A stretch of DNA of 12,396 bases from Oscillospiraceae bacterium (GTDB taxonomy: Bacteria > Bacillota_A > Clostridia > Oscillospirales > Oscillospiraceae), in the NCBI GenBank assembly GCA_017455225.1, contig JAFTBL010000204.1:1-12396 (forward strand), in the 5' to 3' direction. How positions within the stretch are numbered: position 1 is the first letter of the stretch; each line of letters begins with the position of its first letter. A model generated the notes under the pieces. It was not told the origin of the DNA. It was given only the letters and a program-made list of their open reading frames with translations, and did no database searches. The position numbers were made by a program, and so were the translations under genes. This document shows, in pieces, positions 1 to 6,900 of the stretch.

Positions 1-2
1 CG

Positions 3-1121
3 TTAGTTGTTCCAGATGGGGTTGCCGTAGGAGATGACCCGCCCGTCGTTGGGGTCGCCGATCTCCACCCGGTAGAACATGGCACTCTCATCCGCATCCA
101 GCGCGATGGGCGCGTTGTCCCGGTTGGAGATCAGCTGGCTGTACACGATCCCCTGATCGGTGTACACGTCCAGCCGGTACTGACGCGCATCCGCGCTCAC
201 GTACTGGTGGAACTTGCCCACCTCGATCACGAGGCGTTGACCGGCAAAGTCCGTGGTACCGCCCATAGGCGTGCTGCCCACGCACATCTTGATGCCCACG
301 GAGCCGGCAGAAAAGTTGCCCCGCGCCAGCTCGCCTGTGATGAGCTCCGCCTTGTTGGTGCTGTCGGTATCTGCCTGCGCGTACACGCTGGTCAATGCCT
401 TTTCCGCCACCTGCGGGTTGCCGTCATCGTTCAGCGGCCCGTGGATATCACTGCCGGAGGTGGCCCAGACCTTGTGGCCCGACGCCAGCAGCTCCTTCCA
501 GAGCTCATAGTTCCGCCGCGTGTATGTGCGGCAGAGCGCATCTCCGTCGCCGCCGTCGGAACGGGTGGTCAGCGAACCGTAGACCACCTCAAGGGCCGTG
601 CCGTCGGCCAGGAAGTAATCCTCCGCCGTGCCGGAATATTTATACGCCGTGGGATGGGCGAACACGAACAGGCCGCCCTGGGCCTTCACCGCCTGCGCCA
701 GCTCCGCAAAACGGGCCTTGGTAAAGTTGGGGTACGTGTAGGCGCCGTAGGAGGGCGTGCAGTTGCCGGTGTAAGCGGCATTGTAACCGAACTCGGAAAA
801 CCCGTTCAGCACGTTCTCCAGCGAGGCCTTGTCCGGCATGATCATCAGATAGTGCGCCTTGCCCAGCGTCGCGCTGTAGGTGGGGCTGGTCAAACCGCTG
901 ATGTAGGTGCCGGGCTCCGTGCCGTAGAGGAACAGATCCTTATCCCACGCGCTGTTCTCAATGTGGTTGGTCTGCTTGTGATCCAGACTGCCCACAAAGT
1001 CCAGCGCATGCTCGGACATCTGCGTTTTCCACGTGTTCAGAGCGGCGGTCTCGTTGAGCTTGCCGTCGTTGTCGGCGTGGGCGTGGATATCGCCCTGATA
1101 AAGCGTCTTGCCGGCGTACAC
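3..1121 (-). CDS. PHP-domain metallohydrolase, CehA/McbA-like (separated by a TGA from the upstream GLUG protein)
   Basis: Predicted metal-dependent hydrolase of the PHP (polymerase and histidinol phosphatase) superfamily. Numbering from the GTG at 1119-1121, all metal-ligand motifs are visible: GDIHAHAD (D11, H13, H15), SLDH (D47, H48), AHYLMI (H90), LEVVYG (E178), FVFAHP (H156) and SGSDIHG (D225, H227). The C-terminus ends in a beta-rich segment with FYRVEIGD and GNPIWNN, which I associate with CehA/McbA-type secreted PHP proteins; the reaction (phosphoester or other ester/carbamate hydrolysis) is not readable. The 372-aa length covers a full domain and the TAA stop lies inside the window. 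The start is doubtful: GTG has no ribosome binding site. Coding-like sequence (RAPDVTATQADIDQLAA) continues upstream in the same frame to the TGA that ends the GLUG protein. Alone, this ORF has no signal peptide; as part of the upstream protein it would be secreted. It may be the broken-off C-terminal domain of a 1228-aa protein. Domain identity is fairly certain, functional status is not. Confidence 0.8.
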   Translation of the reverse strand: MYAGKTLYQGDIHAHADNDGKLNETAALNTWKTQMSEHALDFVGSLDHKQTNHIENSAWDKDLFLYGTEPGTYISGLTSPTYSATLGKAHYLMIMPDKASLENVLNGFSEFGYNAAYTGNCTPSYGAYTYPNFTKARFAELAQAVKAQGGLFVFAHPTAYKYSGTAEDYFLADGTALEVVYGSLTTRSDGGDGDALCRTYTRRNYELWKELLASGHKVWATSGSDIHGPLNDDGNPQVAEKALTSVYAQADTDSTNKAELITGELARGNFSAGSVGIKMCVGSTPMGGTTDFAGQRLVIEVGKFHQYVSADARQYRLDVYTDQGIVYSQLISNRDNAPIALDADESAMFYRVEIGDPNDGRVISYGNPIWNN

Positions 1122-1175
1122 GGCGGCAAGCTGATCGATGTCAGCCTGCGTCGCCGTAACGTCGGGAGCCCTTCA
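1122..1175 (-). other. In-frame TGA junction joining the GLUG protein to the PHP domain
   Basis: The TGA at 1173-1175 ends the 838-aa GLUG protein (last residues VNGGMD). The next 17 codons in the same frame read RAPDVTATQADIDQLAA and run directly into VYAGKTLYQGDIHAHAD of the PHP domain. There is no ATG, GTG or TTG before the GTG at 1121 and no Shine-Dalgarno sequence 5-10 bases ahead of it. The only purine run (GAAGGG, overlapping the stop) has no start codon at a useful distance. The stretch therefore looks like an interdomain linker rather than an intergenic spacer. Confidence 0.7.
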
Positions 1176-3689
1176 ATCCATGCCGCCATTGACAAGCTTC
1201 AGAGCCGGGAACTGGCCGTCCCGGGTGATCCAGCTGTTCGTCCAATCCAGCAAAGGCATGTTGGTCTGGGCGGCGCTGCCCTGAATGTCGGCGGCGGCCA
1301 CCAGCGTGATGGTCACGCTGCCCATGTGGTTGTTCCCCTCGATGCCGGTGCAGCTTTCGTTGGTACCGTAGCTGTTGCTGACGGTGCCGGAGGCGGTGCT
1401 GCTCAAATAGCCCAGCACGCGGCCGAAGCCGTCGGTGTGGCTGCCGGACATGACAATGGCGCCGGTGTTCAGGCAGCCGTCAATGGCCATTGTGGTGCCT
1501 TCCTGGGTGACATAGCCCACGATGCCGGCCACGCGGGGACAATTGTTTTCCGCAGTGTACTGCTCCACGTTGATGGTACCGCTGTTGTAGCAGTTGCGCA
1601 CGGCATTGGCGCCGCCGTAAGCAATGGCGATGATGCCGCCGGTACCCTGGGTGGTGGGGCTGGTGGTGGTGACGGTGCCGTCAAACCAGCAGTTCTCCAC
1701 GGTCACGCCGGTGGCAAAGCCCACCAGACCGCCTACCCAGCCCTTGGCAGTGACGCTGGCATTGGAGTAGACGTTGCGCAAAACACCGTTGCCGTTGCCG
1801 ATAATGCTGCCGAGACGGTTGTTGGAGGAGACAAAATAACTGTTCTCCAGACGGAAATTCTCCACCACGGCGGTGGCCGACGTGACACCGAAGAAGCCGG
1901 CGTTGGCGCCGCTGGCGCTCTGATACACGCCGCGGACGGTATGTCCCTGTCCGTCAAACGTACCGGCAAAGGGATAGCTGTCCGTTCCGATCTTCGCGTT
2001 CCACTTGGTGGCAGGCGCGGTGGCGCCGGCCGTCCAGCCCTCGTTCAGGTCGATGTCCGCGCCCAGCTTGATGGTCCAGCCGGCGAAGGTGTTGCTGTTG
2101 GAGGTCTGAGCAAATTTGATCAGTTCAGCGCCGGTGGTGATGGTATAGGATGCGGCGCCATCCTCAGAGAAGTACGCCGGGATGGGCACGCTACCGTCTT
2201 TGATGGCCCAATAGTTGTCGAAAACCAGCCACTGGTTCAACGCCAGACCATTCATACCATACAGCTCCGAGGGTTTCTTGCTGCTGTAATAGTCGGACGC
2301 TGTCTTTGTTATGCTGCTGCCGCTGGCTTCGCTTCCCACGTGGTTTTTCGTGCTGTACTCGTTGGCGCAGATGCAGTTCTCAAGGGCCAGCGCAACATTG
2401 TTGCGTCCGACGAACAGACCTCTATCGTTGGAGGCCGAGAATTTGCCCATGCTGGCGCAATCACGGATCGTGGCGCTGGCGCCGCTGAACGTAAAGCCAA
2501 CGAAGGTGCTGGAATAATTACCGCCGCCGGCTTCCACATAGCCGCTGAACAAGCTGTGCTCGATCACCAGTACCGCCGAAGCTGCATCCATGTCGCCGAT
2601 GAAGCCGCCCACGTAAGATCTGCTGGGGGCATTCACCGTGCCGTCAAACCAGCACTCGCTGATGGTGGCGCTGCCATCCAGGATCCCGAAGAAGCCACCG
2701 TAAACATTCGCCGCTGCTGCATTCACATAAGCGTTGGAGTAAATCTTTTCTGCTGTGCCGGCAAAGGAGCCGGCAATACCGCCCAGCCGTCCCGCGTTGC
2801 TGGTCAAGTAGCTGTTCTCCAACCGGAAATCCTTCAACGTAGCGGTAGCGGCTGTCTTGGCAAAGAGACCTGCGAACTGCGCCGTTGCGTTGACGTACAC
2901 GCCGCTGATCGTGTGTCCCTGACCGTCAAATGTGCCGGCAAAGGGTATGCTGGTACTGCCGATGGGCGTCCACGTCTGGGTGGGAGCGGTAGCGCTGGCC
3001 GTCCAGCCCTCGTTCAGGTCGATATCCTTCGTCAGCTTGACCTTCCAGTTTGCAAAGTTTCTGCTCTGGGAGGCCGTGGCAAAGGCGGTCAGATCCGCCG
3101 CGCTGGAGATCATGTAGTTGTTGAAGCTCTCGCACTCGTTGATTTTGATGGTGCGTTCTTCACCGCGCACCTCCGTGCCGTCCATGGTGACCCAGAACGG
3201 GATGAAGGACAGCGCCGTGCCGAACTTCGCGCTGCCGACGGTGAAGTTGTAGGCGCAGAAGTACTGAGACTCCGCGCTGAACACGCTGGGCTCATACTCC
3301 AGATTGGCCAGCCCGTCCGTGCCGACGATCCGGCGCGCCACCTTGGTGGTGGCGTATTCCTTCTCCGCTCCGCCGTCCACCGACACGAAGAAGCCCACCT
3401 TCTGATAGCGGGTGCTGTCCACCGTGGTGACCACGCGGATGCGCGTGCTGTCGTCGTCCTCGTTGGCAAGGTAGGTGAGCTGACACTTCACCTTCAGCAC
3501 GTCCTCGTCCACGAATTTCGGATAGGACGTTTCCCCATTCGACGGCGTGGTATACGTATCGTCCGTATAGTAGCCGGCGAAGACCTTGCCCTCTTCCGTG
3601 GGCGCATCCGCCCATGCCGCAGGTACGCCCACCATGACCAGCGAAAGGGTCATGATCAGCACCAGTGCAGCGCTCATAATCTTTTTCAT
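1173..3689 (-). CDS. Secreted protein with two GLUG-type repeat units
   Basis: An 838-aa exported protein. Residues 1-27 form a typical signal peptide (MKK, hydrophobic core, AWA then DA as probable cleavage site). Residues ~29-187 are a beta-rich domain I do not recognise. Residues ~191-507 and ~515-832 are two copies of the large GLUG-type repeat also found in the giant upstream gene. Each copy carries FAGTFDGQGHT (D255 and D579, 324 residues apart), an IYSNA or VYSNA motif, CWFDG, several GG(L/F/I)xG turns, and a closing W-x-x-x-D-G-x-x-P-A segment. GLUG repeats occur in bacterial surface proteins and probably form a beta-solenoid; a binding or adhesion role is inferred. There is no sortase motif or C-terminal membrane segment. 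The start is supported by AAGGAG at 3698-3703, 8 bases before the ATG. The frame continues past the TGA into a PHP hydrolase domain, so this may be the N-terminal two thirds of a fusion. Confidence 0.88.
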   Translation of the reverse strand: MKKIMSAALVLIMTLSLVMVGVPAAWADAPTEEGKVFAGYYTDDTYTTPSNGETSYPKFVDEDVLKVKCQLTYLANEDDDSTRIRVVTTVDSTRYQKVGFFVSVDGGAEKEYATTKVARRIVGTDGLANLEYEPSVFSAESQYFCAYNFTVGSAKFGTALSFIPFWVTMDGTEVRGEERTIKINECESFNNYMISSAADLTAFATASQSRNFANWKVKLTKDIDLNEGWTASATAPTQTWTPIGSTSIPFAGTFDGQGHTISGVYVNATAQFAGLFAKTAATATLKDFRLENSYLTSNAGRLGGIAGSFAGTAEKIYSNAYVNAAAANVYGGFFGILDGSATISECWFDGTVNAPSRSYVGGFIGDMDAASAVLVIEHSLFSGYVEAGGGNYSSTFVGFTFSGASATIRDCASMGKFSASNDRGLFVGRNNVALALENCICANEYSTKNHVGSEASGSSITKTASDYYSSKKPSELYGMNGLALNQWLVFDNYWAIKDGSVPIPAYFSEDGAASYTITTGAELIKFAQTSNSNTFAGWTIKLGADIDLNEGWTAGATAPATKWNAKIGTDSYPFAGTFDGQGHTVRGVYQSASGANAGFFGVTSATAVVENFRLENSYFVSSNNRLGSIIGNGNGVLRNVYSNASVTAKGWVGGLVGFATGVTVENCWFDGTVTTTSPTTQGTGGIIAIAYGGANAVRNCYNSGTINVEQYTAENNCPRVAGIVGYVTQEGTTMAIDGCLNTGAIVMSGSHTDGFGRVLGYLSSTASGTVSNSYGTNESCTGIEGNNHMGSVTITLVAAADIQGSAAQTNMPLLDWTNSWITRDGQFPALKLVNGGMD
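1194..3119 (-). repeat. Two tandem GLUG-type protein repeat units
   Basis: Unit 1 spans roughly 2169-3119 and unit 2 roughly 1194-2147. The FDGQGH signature codons fall at 2925 and 1953, a period of 972 bases (324 codons). Both units open with a Y/M-[IT]-x-S/T-A-x-[ED]-L-x-x-F-A pattern, then a KLxxDIDLNEGWTA segment, the FDGQGHT signature, a YSNA motif and CWFDG. They resemble units E and F of the giant gene more than its units A and B, suggesting a shared origin within this operon. Confidence 0.8.
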
Positions 3690-3697
3690 CTGCTATG

Positions 3698-3703
3698 CTC
3701 CTT
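3698..3703 (-). promoter_or_regulatory. Ribosome binding site of the secreted GLUG protein
   Basis: AAGGAG on the minus strand, 8 bases upstream of the ATG at 3687-3689. It fixes the start ahead of a good signal peptide. The 48-base gap from the preceding 39-codon gene contains no terminator-like hairpin, so the two are probably cotranscribed. Confidence 0.75.
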
Positions 3704-3737
3704 CCGTTCTTAAAATTGGCTTTTCATTGGACGCGCT

Positions 3738-3857
3738 TTACAGCTCGCCACCTTCGTTGCCGGGATCCTCGTCCACGCCTGTCAGACTGGTGCAGATGAT
3801 ATCGCTCCATTTCAGCTCATCCACCTCCAGCACAGGGGAACTGTAACGCCGTTTCAT
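3738..3857 (-). CDS. Small 39-residue protein of unknown function
   Basis: A short open frame from ATG (3855-3857) to TAA (3738-3740), encoding 39 residues. The N-terminus is basic (MKRRYSSP), the middle reads VLEVDELKWSDIICTSL, and the tail is acidic and glycine-rich (TGVDEDPGNEGGEL). It has one of the best ribosome binding sites in the window, AAGGAGG at 3865-3871, 7 bases before the ATG. It lies on the same strand between two large exported-protein genes, 102 bases after the giant gene and 48 bases before the signal peptide gene. There is no signal peptide or membrane segment and only one cysteine. The pattern P-x-x-E-V-x-x-[LF]-x-x-x-D-I-[IV]-x-T-S resembles short unannotated proteins I have seen in Clostridia; that is memory, not a search. 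A peptide precursor or small regulator is possible, but no modification enzyme is visible here. It is real as an ORF with an RBS; its function is unknown. Confidence 0.7.
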   Translation of the reverse strand: MKRRYSSPVLEVDELKWSDIICTSLTGVDEDPGNEGGEL

Positions 3858-3864
3858 GTTCTCT

Positions 3865-3871
3865 CCTCCTT
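3865..3871 (-). promoter_or_regulatory. Strong ribosome binding site of the 39-codon gene
   Basis: AAGGAGG followed by AGAGAAC and ATG, a 7-base spacing. This near-perfect site is the main reason for accepting the very short gene behind it. Confidence 0.75.
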
Positions 3872-3919
3872 TCTCGTGCTGCTTTTAAAAGTCTCCTTTG
3901 GTTGATGGTATATCTGCCC

Positions 3920-3952
3920 GTGTCTGCCGCGCCGCGACAGCGCGGCAGACAC
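3920..3952 (-). other. Perfect 13-bp inverted repeat in the intercistronic gap
   Basis: GTGTCTGCCGCGC, a 7-base loop (tgtcgcg on the minus strand), then GCGCGGCAGACAC. It starts 7 bases after the TAA of the giant gene. The stem is long and GC-rich, so a stable RNA hairpin is expected. What follows in the transcript is GGGCAGATATACC, with no T run, so it is not a standard intrinsic terminator. It could attenuate transcription, protect the upstream message from 3' decay, or mark a processing site. The rest of the 3858-3959 gap holds only the downstream ribosome binding site; I see no convincing -35/-10 promoter. Confidence 0.6.
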
Positions 3953-3959
3953 GCAACAT

Positions 3960-6900
3960 TTACGGTGTAGTCACCAAGCTTTTCAGCGCAGGCACGGCAC
4001 CGTCGCGGGTAACCCAATGCTCTTCAAAGTCCAGCCAGCTTGCCAGCCACGCGCCGTCGTCGCCCTTGAGCTGCTCCCGCGTCCTGGAGCTGACGTTGAC
4101 GGCGTTGCCGGCGTAGGCGCCGCTGTTGCCGTACCACTTGGCGCTGCCCACGCCCACGGAGTTGTTGGCGGTGAGCACGGAGCTGGCCGTCTGCCGGCCG
4201 CCGATGAGTTCGCCCTTCTGACCGGCGGTGATGACGCCGATGGCAAGGGTGTCGTCCATGGTGATGTGACTGTCTGCGGCGAAAGCAAAGCCGCAGATGC
4301 CGCCCACCTGCTGGCCGGCGGTGATGACGCCGCTGAACAGGCAGTGCTGTACCGTCACGTTTGCAGCAGTATCCAGCGCGCCGATGAGACCGCCCACGTA
4401 GGAGTTGCCCGCGGCGCTGACCGTGCCGTCAAACCAACATTCGCTCAACGCGGCGGCGGCACCCTCCACGTTGCCGAACAGACCGCCGTAGCGGCTGTTG
4501 CCGGAGGTGGTCTTGTGAACGATGGCGCTGGAATAGATCCGCTCCGCCGTGCCGGCAAAGGCACCGGCTATGCTGCCCTGATAGGGCGCCTCGGTGAGGA
4601 AGCAGCTGTTCTCCAGACGGAAGTTCTTCAAAACCGCCGTTTCCGCCGTCTTGACAAAGAGCCCCGTCTTCTGCGTGCTGCCTGCGCTGACATATACGCC
4701 GCGGATGGTGTGATCCTGCCCGTCAAACGTGCCGGCAAAGGGCACGGAGGTGGAGGCGATCATCTCCCACACCAGATCCGGCGCCGCCTCGGCGGAGGCG
4801 TCCCAGCCGGGGTTCAGGTCAATATCCGCCGAGAGCGTCACGGTGCTGCCGGCAAAGCTCATGCTCTTGGAGAGCCGGGCAAAGGCGAGGAGATCCTCCG
4901 CGTCGGCAACGGTATATACGCGCTTGCCGTCCTCATCCTCGGTATAGCTGTTGTGGAAACCGTCGGTCATGCTCTGCAGGGCAGGAACCGCGTCCGGGCG
5001 CGTAACCCAATAGTTGTTGAAATCCAGCCACGCAGCCAGGAACGCACCGCCGTCTCCCTTGAGCTGCTCCAGCGTCCGGGAGCTGACGTTGTCGGCGGCG
5101 TTCTGTACGTAGGCGCCGCTGCTGCCGTACCACTTGGCACTGCCAACGCTCACGGAGTTGTTGGCGGTAAGCACGCACTCGGCGCTCTGCCGGCCACCCA
5201 CAAGACCGCCCCACTGGGCGGCGTTGATGACGCCGGCGGCAAGCGTATCCTCAAAGGTGATGCCCGCTGCGCTGATGGTGTTGCCGCAGATGCCGCCCAC
5301 GCCCTTTTCTGCCGTGATGCTGCCGCTGAACAGGCTGTGAGACACGGTGACCGCGTCATACGCACCGCCGATCAGTCCGCCGACCCACTGCTTTCCGGCG
5401 GCGTCGATCACACCGTCAAACCAGCACTCGCTGACAGTCGCGTCGCCGTACCTCGTTTCGCCGAACAGGCCGCCGAAGTAAGCCGCTCCGCCGGTGACTG
5501 CCAGGGTGGCGTTGCTGTAAATCTTCTCCGCCGTGCCGGCAAAGTGTGCCGCGATGGTACCGGCATAGCCGGCGGATGTGGTGACATAGCTGTTGGTAAG
5601 GCGGAAGTCCTTCAACACAGCCGTAGACGCCACCTGCGTGAAGAGTCCGGCGTTGCCCGCCGCGCTCCGATATACGCCGGAGATGGTGTGGCCCTGGCCG
5701 TCAAACGTGCCGGCAAAGGGTACGCTTGTGCTTCCGATGGGCGTAGACCACTGGTTGGCGGGCGCGTCGGCGCCGGCCATCCAGCCCGGGTTCAGGTCGA
5801 CGTCTGCCGCCAGCTTTACAATGCTGTCTGCAAAGGTGTTGTTTTGAGACAGCAAAGCAAATGCCTTCAGATCATCCGCGTTATTCACGGTGTGGACCCG
5901 CTTGCCGTTCTCGTCCTTTTCGGCGCTGTTTTGGAAATCCTCCATGGCCTGCTGCAGCGCCGAGAGCTTGCCGGACAAGCTGCGCAGCGCAGGAACGTCC
6001 TGATCCCGCACCACCCAGTGGTTGTCAAAGTCCAGCCAGGTCGCCAGGAACAATCCATCCTCGCCCTTGAGCCGGTCGCGGGTGCGGGAGTTGATCTTGG
6101 CGGCGTCTGTAATTTCCTTTGCTACTGCGGTGCCTGCCAGATCCTGCGTGCCCACGCCTGCGCAATGGCGGATAGTGATGGTGGGGGCGGCGCTGTATCT
6201 GCCGCCTACCAGCGTGCCCACGGTGGCGCCCGTCGTTTCCAGCGTGCCGATACTCAACGAATCCACGATGGTGATGCCGCCATCTACCAGGTAGCCGCAA
6301 AGTCCTCCCAAGTGGTCCTTGGCCGTCGCCGTGCCGCTGAAGAGGCAATGGCTCACAGTGACGGCGCCGGCCTTATTGTCCAGGCTGCCGATCAAACCGC
6401 CTATGTAGCGGTTATCCGCGGCGTTGACCGCGCCGTCAAACCAGCACTCGGTCAGAGAAGCCTCGCCTGTCACGGCGCCGGCCAGTCCGCCGAAGCGGCT
6501 GCGTTCCTTCCCTGCGGCCTGCACGGTGGCGTTGCTGTAAACGTGCTCCATCGTACCGGTGAAAATGCCGGCCACGGCGCCGCAGTAAGGCCCGTTCTTG
6601 GCAAAGAAGCTGTTTTCTATGCGCAGATCCTTCACTGTCGAGCCTGCTGCCGTCTGGGCAAACAGCCCGGTAGGATCGTCGCTCTTGATGTTTTGGTAAA
6701 GGCCGCTGATGGTATGCCCCTGTCCGTCAAACGTACCGGCAAAGGGTTTGGCGGCGCTGCCCACGCTCATCCACGCATTGCCGGGAGCTGTTTCATCCCA
6801 ATCTGCGGCGCTGCCCGGATTCAGCGTGACGTCCGACGCCAGCTTCACCGTACAGCCGGCGTAGTCCGTCAGTCTGGACAGCAGAGCAAATGCAGTGAGA

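Noticed and set aside
1173..1175. TGA as a selenocysteine codon
   Set aside because: The position is in an interdomain linker rather than a catalytic site, and I see no convincing SECIS-like hairpin just downstream (GGGctCCC is too small).
1173..1175. TGA reassigned to a sense codon in this organism
   Set aside because: The permease ends with TGA exactly at its family-typical MGALKG C-terminus, and tryptophan is encoded by TGG throughout.
207..3713. 1168-codon open frame on the plus strand
   Set aside because: It is codon-aligned antisense to the GLUG and PHP genes. It stays open because the GC-rich sense genes rarely use TTA, CTA and TCA. Its translation is low-complexity (V/A/G/H/R-rich), with no ribosome binding site or domain.
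3920..3952. Classical rho-independent terminator
   Set aside because: Strong stem but no T tract on the minus strand (GGGCAGATATACC follows); kept as an unassigned hairpin instead.
3885..3959. 24-codon ORF beginning at the ATG directly after the giant gene's TAA (TAAATG)
   Set aside because: No ribosome binding site placed for it independently, and its sequence is mostly the 13-bp inverted repeat; chance is the simpler reading.
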